A stretch of 64,000 nucleotides of DNA from Homalodisca vitripennis (GCF_021130785.1 NW_025778022.1:1-64000); one strand, 5' to 3'; shown: positions 37,949 to 46,933, numbered from the stretch's first letter. Notes: generated from the letters alone by a model not told the origin. Made by a program: numbers and translations.

Positions 37949-38347
37949 TTATTGATCTACTTCGTCATATTTGGGATTCTCTTCCTTAAATTTTGCGATC
38001 TCGGTCACATATTTCAATAAAATTTGCACAGGATAGTAACCGCTATCTATAATATTGTTCCATTCAACTGTATCTTTATTTTCATCCAAAAATTTTATAC
38101 TCAAGTGTTGATAGAGACAAAGAACAGACATATGATCTTTTAATTGATAATGTATATTTTCTTGAATGAACTCTGGGGACAGATTTTGATATTTAGCAAT
38201 GTTATACCAATTTAATTTGTTTACGTATAATCTCATCATATCTTCGGATAATTCATATTTTTGAGAAATATCATCCCAATGTTCTTTTTTCAAATCTCTT
38301 TCGTGTTGCATTATAAAAAGATCGAAAGCACTGTAATGTCCCGCCAT
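37949..38347 (-). CDS. Short-repeat protein of viral type (WxxI-YQ-LS-FI repeats)
   Basis: A 132-residue protein starting MAGHYSAF. It carries two to three imperfect repeats of about 20-30 residues: LNWYNIAKYQNLSPEFIQEN, then LCLYQHLSIKFLDENKDTVE, then WNNI. The pattern W-x2-I-x2-Y-Q-x-L-S-x2-F-I is widespread in large DNA viruses and their relatives, with no firmly known role. The frame is intact. The upstream sequence TTAATAAATAGAGATGG is a looser form of the element's start motif. It lies between the capsid gene and the DUF5679 gene on the same strand. Confidence 0.65.
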   Translation of the reverse strand: MAGHYSAFDLFIMQHERDLKKEHWDDISQKYELSEDMMRLYVNKLNWYNIAKYQNLSPEFIQENIHYQLKDHMSVLCLYQHLSIKFLDENKDTVEWNNIIDSGYYPVQILLKYVTEIAKFKEENPKYDEVDQ

Positions 38348-38369
38348 CTCTATTTATTAAGAAAAAATT

Positions 38370-38513
38370 TCAAGTTTTTATAAATTGGCTCTTTTTAGCG
38401 TTACATTCAGCACATTTTCCAGAAACTCTTTTAAGTCCATTGATGTTTGCATAGTATTTTATATCATTTGTTTCAGTTTTTTCTTTACATCTCACACAGT
38501 ATATGAGCGCCAT
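38370..38513 (-). CDS. DUF5679-type zinc-ribbon protein, 47 residues
   Basis: The protein starts MALIYCVRCKEKTE and ends GKCAECNAKKSQFIKT. Two C-x2-C pairs (YCVRC and KCAEC) about 25 residues apart make a single zinc ribbon of the DUF5679 kind, common in polinton-like viruses and giant viruses. Function is unknown. The start codon sits in CTTATATAAATGG, one of the best copies of the element's promoter-like motif. The gap to the next gene downstream is 22 bp. Confidence 0.8.
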   Translation of the reverse strand: MALIYCVRCKEKTETNDIKYYANINGLKRVSGKCAECNAKKSQFIKT

Positions 38514-38525
38514 TTATATAAGGAA
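38511..38525 (-). promoter_or_regulatory. Late-promoter-like motif with start codon
   Basis: Reads CCTTATATAAATGG on the minus strand, with the ATG of the DUF5679 gene inside it. Confidence 0.65.
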
Positions 38526-38531
38526 ATTTTA

Positions 38532-39439
38532 TCATGCATAAAACCCTGCGAGAATACCTATTTCAGTAAGATCTTCCTCGAACTTATTAATTTTTTCTTC
38601 TAATTTTTGAAATTTGACAGCATAAGAATCATTGTATTCAACAAATTTATGACCAATATTCTCAAAAGTTTTCGTAGCATCTAAACTAAACTTATCAAAA
38701 GACTCTTTAAATCTAGTAAGTTTTTTCATTAATTTCACCAACATCGTCTACTGATCTTTTACTTCTTTCTTCAAGTTTTTCATAGACTTCTGTTGTAAAA
38801 TCTTTAACATGTTGTTTATGATTCTCGTAATTTTTGTTTAGTTCATTAATCATTTTAATATGATCTTCTAATTGAATCATTACAACAACATCAAATGGAT
38901 TAATTCCTTTACTAACACTGCTAATTCTTTTTCCTTTAAAAATCTAAGGCATTTTTAACATTCGGATCATGTAAATCAACAATATCGATGTTTTCTGATA
39001 ATTTTAGAGGTTTTAAAATTTGTTCTTTAACAACAACATCATGTTTGTCAATACCAGGTCGAACACCGACAATTCTCTTTTTATTAGCCAAACTAACATA
39101 ATTCTTTTCAACTTTGATCGCTTCAGTAATTTTATCAGCTTTTTCGATATGAGACATTAAATTGGTAAATATTTTTTTTGCACCATCTTCAAATTCTTTT
39201 TTCAATGTTTTTATTTTATCAGCAACATCATTTGAACTCATGAAATTTGCAAGTTTGTTATCATATTCTGCTTTAAAATCTTCAATCTCGACAGCAAACA
39301 TATCTGAATCTGGAAGGTTTTGTAATAAATTTTCTAACTTGTTATCAAACTCATTTCTGAAACTATCAAAATTCAAACTATTATCTACATTTTGAATAAT
39401 TTGTGTTCCAAATACGTCAAAAATATTTTGTGAATCCAT
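38532..39439 (-). pseudogene. Coiled-coil fibre-like protein, frameshifted
   Basis: The start is taken at the Met of MDSQNIFDVFG (39439), because TTAATAAATATGG precedes it. The upstream Met at 39490 lies inside the protease gene. Residues 1-125 are long helices rich in Lys, Glu and Phe. Then comes NKKRIVGVRPGIDKHDVVVK, a K-R-I-x-G-V-x2-G-x-D-x2-D-V-V pattern. Such segments occur in trimeric phage and adenovirus-type fibre and tail proteins. After a stop at 38936 a second copy, GKRISSVSKGINPFDVVVMI, follows in another frame, and then more coiled coil to 38532. At least two breaks are present (near 38935 and 38745). A virion spike or fibre is the likely role by analogy. Confidence 0.55.
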
Positions 39440-39882
39440 ATTTATTAAGTAATAATTTGTTAACAACTTCTTTAAAATCTTTACCATCACTCAGTTCATT
39501 CAACACAAAAACACATAAATGACCACAAATTGGGGGATCTTTATAGTCTTGAATCTGAGAATCATTGTAGTAGACGCTTGATTTTTTCAAATATTTAATC
39601 AATTCTATAGGTGGTTTGTCCTCAATTCTTCCATACGAATCAAAATAACATGCATTCTTATCATTTTTATAATAACAAATCCAATGCGTTTCCACTTCCC
39701 ATAATCGAGTCTAAATTCACAATTCCACATTCAAATTTCTTAACTTTTTCAGGTAATGTATCTCTCATGAAGATTCCTCTAAAATGTTTAATATTTTTGC
39801 AGATTTCTTCCAATTCCCCGAATGTTAAAGGTTTAATTTTTTTTTCAATGTTTGATTTCACGTAATTCAAAGTTTTTTTCAT
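39417..39882 (-). pseudogene. Adenain-like cysteine protease, one frameshift
   Basis: The N-terminal part at 39667-39882 has NIKHFRGIFMRDTLPEKVKK and FECGIVNLDSIMGSG. The C-terminal part at 39417-39695, in another frame, has THWICYYKN, ACYFDSYG, IQDYKD and CGHLCVFVLNEL. These hold the catalytic His (THW), Asp (FDSYG), Gln (IQ) and Cys (CGHLC) of the adenovirus protease family, in the expected order. Polintons and adintoviruses use this enzyme to process capsid proteins. The break lies near 39670-39690, between GSG and THW. The catalytic set is otherwise complete. The 3' end overlaps the start of the fibre-like gene by 23 bp. Confidence 0.85.
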
Positions 39883-40200
39883 CTAATCCAGATCCTGTAA
39901 CATCTTCCAACTCTTTATCTAACCAATTTAAAATGTTTCGAACAATAGGAATCACGTCTTTTTTAACGATTGGAGCAGCTTTACGAACATAAGGAACAAC
40001 ATTTTTAACAACTGGAATATTTTCTTTCTCCTAAAATCTAATAAATCTTTCAAAAGTCCACCATTTTTAAGTTCTTTCAACTGATTATAAGAAAATTCTA
40101 TTCTGGTTCCTTTATTGTTTTTCTTATGTTTTTCGAGTTTATTGTATTGTCTATTTGTTAAAAATATCTTATCTTCGCCAAAATTTAGACCGTTCGATGT
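39883..40200 (-). pseudogene. Small virion-type protein upstream of the protease, frameshifted
   Basis: Read on the minus strand, GLNFGEDKIFLTNRQYNKL is followed by GTRIEFSYNQLKELKNGG. This matches a recurrent pattern (L-T-x2-Q-x-N-K-L ... I-x-x-S-x2-Q-L ... GG) of a small, often hydrophobic-tailed protein found beside the protease in insect Polintons. After about 75 codons the frame shifts, near 40030, and the hydrophobic continuation with repeated valine, alanine and proline lies in another frame. The start codon is not clear, as the upstream part overlaps a plus-strand gene. Function is unknown. A minor capsid role is plausible. Confidence 0.45.
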
Positions 40201-40469
40201 AATTGAAGTACATTGTAATCTCGTTGAACCTAGTTTTGAAAATCATACCGAACATCTTCACAAAGAATCTGAAATTTTATACACTTTTTTCCCAAATGTT
40301 GCTTATGGATCAAAAATCAGTGAAAAACCGAATGAAATCGATTATATTCCAATTAGAAAAAAATATTAAAAGAATTCAAAAAATCGTTCTAACTATACAA
40401 GACTCTGAGGGAAATTTATTAAATAATGAGAGTAAAACAACAATATATTTAAGATTGTCGAAAGAATGA
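40150..40469 (+). pseudogene. Penton-like minor capsid protein, C-terminal part only
   Basis: The first part, from about 40172, reads RPFDVIEVHCNLVEPSFE, then SEILYTFFPNVAYGSKISE and IDYIPIRKKY, stopping at 40369. The next frame continues with IQKIVLTIQDSEGNLL and TTIYLRLSK to 40469. The order H-x-N-L-V ... Y-x-F-x-P-N-V-x2-G-x-K-I ... I-Y-x-P-I ... I-x-D-x-x-G ... V-R-L is typical of the minor capsid (penton, single jelly-roll) protein of insect Polinton-like elements. The N-terminal half is missing: the upstream DNA codes for the small minus-strand protein instead. There is one frameshift near 40367. Confidence 0.55.
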
Positions 40470-40570
40470 TGAATCAAGGGGGGAACGAATCGTTCTTACC
40501 TTCAAACTTTCAAAAAGACACCGTTTTTATCAATGAATCTGGACTTTACACTCAAAATAAAAATTACTAG
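40466..40570 (+). pseudogene. BRO-N fragment
   Basis: A 34-codon frame with ESFLPSNFQKDTVFINESGL, similar to HTIFVNESGLYSLIL in the larger BRO gene that follows. It looks like the remnant of a second BRO gene, with the rest lost. Confidence 0.5.
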
Positions 40571-40584
40571 TTAAATTTCTTTTC

Positions 40585-40596
40585 TATCTAAATGGA
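40585..40596 (+). promoter_or_regulatory. Late-promoter-like motif with start codon
   Basis: Reads CTATCTAAATGG with the ATG of the BRO gene at 40592. It has TCTAAATG in place of the usual TATAAATG. Confidence 0.5.
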
Positions 40597-41404
40597 GACA
40601 GTTGTAGATCTAATAAATAATCAACTCAAATTCAATAATACAGAAATTTTTACGATTGTTGACGAAAATAACGAAAATTTGGTTCAAAGCAAAAGATGTT
40701 GCAGAAATTTTAGAATATGAAAACACGAGGGCAAGCTATCATAAATAATGTCGATAATGACGATAAAACAACTTTTGAATGTATAAATTACAGGAGTCTA
40801 TCCCATAGACCCCGAGAAAATATTCAAAAACATACTATTTTCGTTAATGAATCTGGTTTATATTCTTTAATTTTGAGATCTAATAAGCCAGAATCGAAAT
40901 TGTTTAAAAAGTGGGTTACAAAAGAAGTTTTGCCAAGTATTGGTAAAATTTGGTGTATACAAACTTGGAAACAAGATTAAATATTTAGAGGATGAAGTAA
41001 AACACTTGCAAATTAAAGATGAAATAAAAACGGAAATAATCGCAAAACAAAGTGTAAAAATTGACTTAATGAAACCAGACCTTGTTTGTAAAGATTTTGA
41101 TAAGAAAAAACACCATGTTTTTGTATTAATTAAGAAGAATCACATGTGGGAATATCCTTATTACGTTATCAGAGCTCAAAAGAGAGAAATACCGAAAAGA
41201 TTGAAAGAACTTGAAATTGATTACCCAGAAATGGAAATTTTATTAAGACATGGAGATCCAAATAGTATAAATCTCTACAACCAAATGAAAGAATCTTTGA
41301 ATATTTTATACAACGGAAATCATTTTACTACAAATATGGCAGAATCTCGACTGATTTATAGAATATCTAAATTACACGATGAAAATGTTTCTAAATTTTA
41401 CTAA
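40592..41404 (+). pseudogene. BRO-family protein (Bro-N plus C-terminal DUF3627-like domain), frameshifted
   Basis: It begins METVVDLINNQLKF at 40592. The Bro-N DNA-binding domain follows in shifted frames: WFKAKDVAEILEY near 40680-40720, then HTIFVNESGLYSLILRSN and KLFKKWVTKEVLPSI at 40717-40950. The last piece, 40940-41404, is open for 154 codons. It has a coiled coil (YLEDEVKHLQIKDEI) and then HHVFVLIKKN, YYVIRAQKREIPKRL and MEILLRHGDPNSINLYNQM, a C-terminal domain seen in BRO proteins of insect DNA viruses. At least three frame changes are present. BRO proteins bind DNA and may act in host or viral gene control. Confidence 0.75.
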
Positions 41405-41739
41405 AAACTCTCGATTTATTATATTTTGTTTGTAAATGTTTAGCATAACTAGGTAACCATTGTAGAATTTTTTTTTCATATTCACAAGGCATTTCGTTTT
41501 TATAACTTTCGCTGAAAATTTTTTTAGCACAATCTTTGCAAAAAGCATCTTTTCTATCTTTACTATACTGCCAGTTATTAAATTCAGAAATATTTTTAAT
41601 TTCTTTACAAAAGTAACACTTTTTTCTCTTCTAAAGTTAATTTGTTCATTTTATCATATAATTCCTTACAATAACAGTATTTTCTATTCTTTTCCTTATA
41701 AAATTCTTGACACTTTGTACATTTCTTTTGAGACTCCAT
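41405..41739 (-). pseudogene. Zinc-finger protein, degenerate duplicate
   Basis: Starts MESQKKCTKCQEFYKEKNRK at 41739, in the motif TCTATATAAATGG. It is clearly a paralogue of the gene at 41783-42157: the words CTKCQEF, LYDKM, LTLEEK and AKKIF all recur. A stretch in the first finger has been lost, so the second CxxC is missing, and a frameshift follows LTLEEKK. The C-terminal HLQTKYN is retained in another frame. Confidence 0.7.
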
Positions 41740-41752
41740 TTATATAGAAAAA
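41737..41752 (-). promoter_or_regulatory. Late-promoter-like motif with start codon
   Basis: Reads TTCTATATAAATGGAG on the minus strand. It is identical to the motif of the paralogous gene downstream. Confidence 0.65.
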
Positions 41753-41782
41753 ATTATTACACTATCAAAATGTTTCTAAATT

Positions 41783-42157
41783 TTACTTAACATTCCAATT
41801 ATGATATTTTGTTTGTAAATGTCTTTTAAGACTATAGAATTGTTGAATTTCCCTTCCGCATACGCAATGAACTGGTCTAGCAAAGATTTTTTTAGCACAA
41901 TCTTTACAATATGCTTGTTTGTTGTCTTTACTATAATGGAGATTATAAAATTCTGAAATATTCTTAACCTTTTTACACCGTGTGCACTCTTTCTCTTCTA
42001 AAGTTAATTTTTCCATTTTATCGTATAATTCTTTATGATATTTATTATGACAGTCTTTACAATTATATTCAAATCCATATTTTCTTTGCTTATTCTTATA
42101 AAATTCTTCAAAATCTTTAAATTCTTGACACTTTGTACACTTCTTTTGGGCCTCCAT
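41783..42157 (-). CDS. Zinc-finger protein with paired C-x2-C units
   Basis: An intact 124-residue protein. Residues 7-36 form a first unit, CTKCQEF...NCKDC. Residues 58-87 form a second, CTRCKKV...YCKDC. A third pair, CVCG...HLQTKYH, sits near the C-terminus. The repeated form C-x2-C-x3-F-x2-F-Y ... C-x2-C is a treble-clef or HNH-like zinc unit common in large DNA viruses, but no nuclease residues can be named with confidence. A degenerate duplicate lies just downstream. The start codon lies in TTCTATATAAATGGAG. It is on the same strand as the polymerase and 66 bp beyond its stop. Confidence 0.75.
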   Translation of the reverse strand: MEAQKKCTKCQEFKDFEEFYKNKQRKYGFEYNCKDCHNKYHKELYDKMEKLTLEEKECTRCKKVKNISEFYNLHYSKDNKQAYCKDCAKKIFARPVHCVCGREIQQFYSLKRHLQTKYHNWNVK

Positions 42158-42170
42158 TTATATAGAAAAA
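42155..42170 (-). promoter_or_regulatory. Late-promoter-like motif with start codon
   Basis: Reads TTCTATATAAATGGAG on the minus strand at the start of the intact zinc-finger gene. Confidence 0.65.
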
Positions 42171-42223
42171 ATTACAGCTTTGACTTTCTCAATTCATATT
42201 CGTAAAACACTTCCGGTTATTTC

Positions 42224-45200
42224 TCAATTTTCAAAGTTTCCAAGTTTATTTAATTCGTCTAATATATCATATTTCGCTTCATTTTTATAGCCATAAGGTA
42301 CTGTATCGATCTTATTTTCTAGGACAATTCTCTTATCATCTTTAGCGTTCAGTGCCAGCTTGTTTATGGTAACTGTGTACAACTCATGTTTGTAGCTTTT
42401 GATTACTGTCATCTCTCTAAATTCTTCTTTATCTTCGAACAAACATTTCTTCAAGTTTTCGATATTTATTGTTTTATTTACAACGCTTCTCTTAATCCCT
42501 TTGCATCTTACTGGATTTTTGTCTAGATATTTGTACGAGTACATTTTCGATCTCAATCCACAAAATTCTTCTAAAACTTCGCTATTTAACTCATCTTTAA
42601 ATTTCCCTATTACCTTCTTATTTTTAGTAGTGAAACATTCGTGATCTTTTGGATAATCACTTGTATCAAAGTCATCTATATTTTCTTTAATAATTTTAAA
42701 AGGATCTCGTTTCAATTCTAGGAAATAACTGTCTGTATCCATGTAACACAGATTCAAATCTGGGTCAAACTTCTTTAATTTATCGTAATAAAACTCATAC
42801 ATTAACAATTTTGATAGGTCAAGAACTGAAAATCCTATGTAGATCGGTTTGTTAAATTTAACCTTTTGTTTGAACATGTGACTCGCTATACAGTGTCGTC
42901 AAAGATATTAAAGCATTTGAAATTTGTTTTCTTAGCTTGTTTCATTGAAAATTCTTCATTTCCTAGTTTGATATCACATCTATTTCGCACATTTTCCATA
43001 GATTTTCCAAAAACTGAGTTGTTCATCAGCTTGTAAAAATCTTTCTCAAAGTCACTTGTAGCTTTGGTTTCTCATGTTTGTGTTAAAATCAATGTACTTT
43101 TTCATAAAAGGCTTCTGATCAAATGCAATAACTCTAATCACATGTTTCAAAATCATACCTTGTTCCAGATAGAATTTCAAATTTCTTGAATGAACAACGT
43201 ATTCAGTTTTATCCAGTAAAGTTGTGCAAAGTTTGTTTTTTATAATGTTCGGGAGCAAGAGGTAAATCCTTGTGATGTTCATGTAAATTTGTTGGATATC
43301 CTAGATCAACTTCGAGAATATAGCCATAATATTCGTCGCCAGTGAGTTCCAAAATTGTTTCTTGCCGCTCTTCTTTTGTATATGTTTTAGGATTCATCCA
43401 CTTGATTTCGTTATATGGTAAATTTTGCATAAGCCCGTAACCATAAAGGTTATTGGCATCGACGTACAACAGATAGTTTTCAGGCTTTGATTCATCAAAA
43501 TCTTTCAAATATTTGTTTATTTGCTTTAACATATCGTTTAATACATTGAGAAATGCCTCCGCGAATACCTTTTTCAATCATCAAATACATGTTATAATCG
43601 TTAATTAGCTGAAGCTCAATTTTCGTTAATTTTTAACATAGCGTCCCATGCGAGACTTGGAGCAGTCAGATAATGTGCTGGATCGAGTTTGTAACAATTC
43701 AAGCAAATGTTTCTGAAGTTTTCAAAAATATCAGCAAGCAATAAAACATCTTGGATGTTATAGAGATCTGAGTAATTACCAAGATTTTTATCCTTTAATT
43801 TATTCCAAACAGCTAAATAATGTTGAAAATCTTTCTCAGATATGCTCTCATCTGTTTAAAAGTGAATAGAAATCTTGAATTTTTAGCTCTTCTGTGTAAT
43901 CAAGTTTTTCAATACTATCGATAAATTCATAGGGAAATATTCCTTTTCCAGATAGAATCTTAAAAATCTCGTTGTCGTCATTTGGCTGTCTTTTTAGAAT
44001 TTCATTCAATATTCTTCCATCCTGTATAAAATGATTTGTATGTTTAAAATCTTCTGTCTTTAGATTTTTAGCTAACTTTTCTATAGATGAGGCCATAAAT
44101 CTGAACGTATCTACGAAAGAAAACTTAATGTATTTTCTAGGTTTATTACCTTCGAATTCATATCCATATCCAGAATTTACAGAATAATTTATATATCGTT
44201 CATCGGTGTTTGCGATCAAATCAACATTTCCATATTGTTTAGCCAATTCTTTTATGTACAAATGAGTATCGTAGTTACTCATATTGTGACAGAAAACTGG
44301 AATATTTTGTGGAAATTTCAAATTCAGATTACAACATGAATGAGCTGCGCCTCGAAATTTACCTGTTTAAATGACAATGATCTCTTACTTTATTATAACT
44401 CTTATCTTTCCAACTATCAGGAGTAAAACCATACTGAATTGACTCAACATCATAAGCAGACCATTCGCAAATATGACAAACGTTTGCATTTTGGTATGAA
44501 ATTTCTTCTTCTTCAGTCAATTTCATAGGTTTTTTGTTCTTAGAATTATATTTTGTAGCTATGTATTTTGATATTTTATTGAGCTCTTCAAACAATTTTG
44601 CAGGAACATTAGGCAAATCGTCTTCATTTTTTGCTCTATAACATATAGGTTTGTACATGCGATTTGTCACATTTGACACTAAATATAGAGTAAAACCATA
44701 AGGAATATGCTTCTGAATCTTGGTTGTAGTCGATTTTTGCGGATTGTTTTTGCATGTGGGAATCTTGTCTAATATGCTTTCAAAATCCATATAAATAACG
44801 TAAGGATGAGAAAAATTTCTTTTGATAATTAGTAAATGTTGTTGTTTGACCTGGAAACGGCATAATTGGCTTACAAACTTCATGTTGTTTGCAAATTTCT
44901 AAATGATCTGTTAAATCTCCAGATTTGTAGAAATGGCTTAAACATCTTCTACAAAGAAATTTTCTTTCCTTATGCTTGGATAAACTGAGAACTCACGAGT
45001 TTATTTAAATCGGTTATCAAAACATAATGAGATTTGTCTTCTTGTTTAACATACAATAAATCAATTTCTAACTCGGCATCATATTTTTAAGAAATTTGTA
45101 ACGGAACAATGTTGAGTTTTTCGTCATAAGTATAGACATTGATAGACATTTTAGGATACTTATACTTGGAATTGTAACTTCGTTTTTCAAATGATTGTAT

Positions 45201-46172
45201 ATCTTTTAAGGACATTGGATACTCGAAACCTGAAAATATCTCGTAATTTACAAATTTTTCATATTGTTTTGATCTTTCGCAGTCTCTTTCAGGTTTTTCA
45301 ATAGAGCATCGGATAGAATAAATAAAGCAATAGTCATCTTTATTTTTGATATTTATACAAGCTTTTTTATCTTTGATTTTCTTTGGTAAATCGATATATG
45401 ATCCTGCGTTCATCATTTCGTGTTTATTAATGCTCAAAACTAGTTGTTTGCATCTTTTAAATGTCCATCCTGAACCCCTATTTGGATGATTTGTCTGTTC
45501 TCGATGTGATAATTTATTAAATTGTTTAGAAATAAAGTCGTTTACGTCAAATATTTCGTCTGCTTTTATAGTAAAAATACATTGGGCAAGTTTGTGGTTC
45601 ACCGTTTACTAAAGTTCGTTCATATTCACATTCCAAAGAGAGATATCCTTTCATATTTTTAACATTCTCTTGAAATTTTTCTATTAAACTTTTTAATTTC
45701 TGGCCTCATAATTGATAGATATTTGTAAATTGACATGGAATTGTCGTTCAAGTTTGTTAAAATGTATTGCTTGAAAAGACCGTGTATTGAGGATAAAACT
45801 TCTACATCTATGATATTTTCAGGTTTTTCGTTAAGAGTTTTATCAATTTCTTCGATCATTTCAGACTTAGTTTTATCGTTTGTTTCTATGGACAATTTTT
45901 CAGCGATTGATTGAATTTTTTTCATCATTAAATAGATTGAGATCTTTTTTATCTTCCTTAAAGCTTTTCTTTAATTCACGCAATTTTTCTATATTGTACA
46001 TCTTTTCATGATCGACAATTTGATTTTCTTTAGCCCAATTCCTCAAATAATTCAGTTCACTTTCGTAAAGTTGTTTGTTTTTTAAATGGATTTTTGAGCT
46101 ATAATGTCGATCATAGTTATGTTTTAGGATTTCTTTCTTACAAAACGGACATGTTACTTTTTCACCCTTCAT
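42224..46172 (-). pseudogene. Protein-primed-type family B DNA polymerase, many frameshifts
   Basis: About 1,300 codons in some ten frame segments, which fits Polinton polymerases. Order along the protein: an N-terminal zinc finger, CPFCKKEILKHNYDRHYSSK (46172-45900); a linker; GSGWTFKRCKQLVLSINK and INIKNKDDYCFIYSI (45602-45087); exonuclease motif I, YVIYMDFESI (44883-44359); exonuclease motif II, HNMSNYDTHLY, and FVDTFRFMASSIEKLA (44321-43848); LDPAHYLTAPSLAWDAM near 43650; polymerase motif A, YVDANNLYGYGL (43577-43209); motif B, YKLMNNSVFGKSMENV, near 43000; motif C, YMDTDSYF, and GLRSKMYSYKY (42877-42224). Every catalytic motif is present, yet the frame changes roughly every 400 bases. 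The start lies in CTTATATAAATGAAGG. It copies the element's genome in related viruses. Confidence 0.9.
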
Positions 46173-46184
46173 TTATATAAGAAA
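46170..46184 (-). promoter_or_regulatory. Late-promoter-like motif with start codon of the polymerase
   Basis: Reads TTCTTATATAAATG on the minus strand. It lies on one side of a long palindrome and faces away from the matching motif at 46423-46437. Confidence 0.65.
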
Positions 46185-46201
46185 AATTTTAACTACCAAT
46201 T

Positions 46202-46406
46202 TTTTCTAAATTCCAATTTTATAGTGAATTTTCGAGAAATATCGTTCAAATTATCAACTTTTAAGCCAAAACTTCGCAATAATTAGAGATAATTCGGTAG
46301 ATTTTTCAGGATTTTTCAAGAAGTACCAGTTTGTATGTACCTTAAAAAGTTGATAATTTGAACGATATTTCTCGAAAATTCACTATAAAATTGGAAATTT
46401 AGAAAA
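46202..46406. repeat. Long near-perfect palindrome between divergent genes
   Basis: The left arm 46202-46265 and the right arm 46341-46406 are reverse complements over about 65 bp, with just two single-base length differences, both in short runs of T. The core words are ATTTTATAGTGAATTTTCGA and TATCGTTCAAATTATCAAC. A 75-bp loop separates the arms. It fills the gap between the polymerase gene and the small plus-strand gene. A replication origin, a two-way control region or a hairpin RNA are all possible. Confidence 0.95.
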
Positions 46407-46422
46407 TCTCTAATACATTTTT

Positions 46423-46437
46423 TGTTCTATATAAATG
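46423..46437 (+). promoter_or_regulatory. Late-promoter-like motif with start codon
   Basis: Reads TTCTATATAAATG, with the ATG at 46435. Confidence 0.65.
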
Positions 46438-46740
46438 AAGCTACTAAGGGAATTAAATGAGGTTGGTGATTTAAAGTTCAAAGAATATAAGAAATTGATT
46501 GATTTAGACGAAAATAAGAAGTATAAAATTGTGACATTGGATAAAATGAAAGATAAATTCGGGCTTACAATAATTGCCGAGTTGGAAGATTTCAAAGTAC
46601 ATTTGCCAAATAGATTTTTGACTGTTTTGGATGAAAAAAAGATTAAAGAATTGAATAAAAATGATAAATTACACTTGATTGTTACTGGAAAGAAGACTAT
46701 TAAAGATAAAGACTGTGTTACAATTAACTTTGTAGAATAA
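46435..46740 (+). CDS. Small conserved-looking protein, possible single-strand DNA binder
   Basis: An intact 101-residue frame. It has YKKLIDLDENKKYKIVTLDK, then FGLTIIAELEDFKVHLPNRF, and ends HLIVTGKKTIKDKDCVTINF. The alternating beta-strand pattern and the YKI ... T(K)FG ... AELEDFKVxLPxR pattern recall small proteins found in insect viral elements and parvovirus-like transposons. An OB-like nucleic-acid-binding fold would fit, but this is inference. It is the last gene before the right inverted repeat and divergent from the polymerase across the palindrome. It is one of the few unbroken genes of the element. Confidence 0.6.
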   Translation: MKLLRELNEVGDLKFKEYKKLIDLDENKKYKIVTLDKMKDKFGLTIIAELEDFKVHLPNRFLTVLDEKKIKELNKNDKLHLIVTGKKTIKDKDCVTINFVE

Positions 46741-46793
46741 AGATTTCGAAGATTTTAAATTGATTCTAAGGAGATTTAACATTAAAACTGTTT

Positions 46794-46933
46794 AAGAAAA
46801 TAGAAGCAAACAGCTATAGATTCGGTAATTTTTCATTCGTGAGTTACAGATTCGTTTATTGTCCTTTAACAGTATTTTCCCTTGATTTTCTGTTGGCTCC
46901 GAAAGTGCGCTAGGAACCCCATATTCATATCTA

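Noticed and set aside
38385..38603. Plus-strand 72-codon frame
   Set aside because: It is the shadow of the DUF5679 gene and the end of the fibre-like gene, both on the minus strand.
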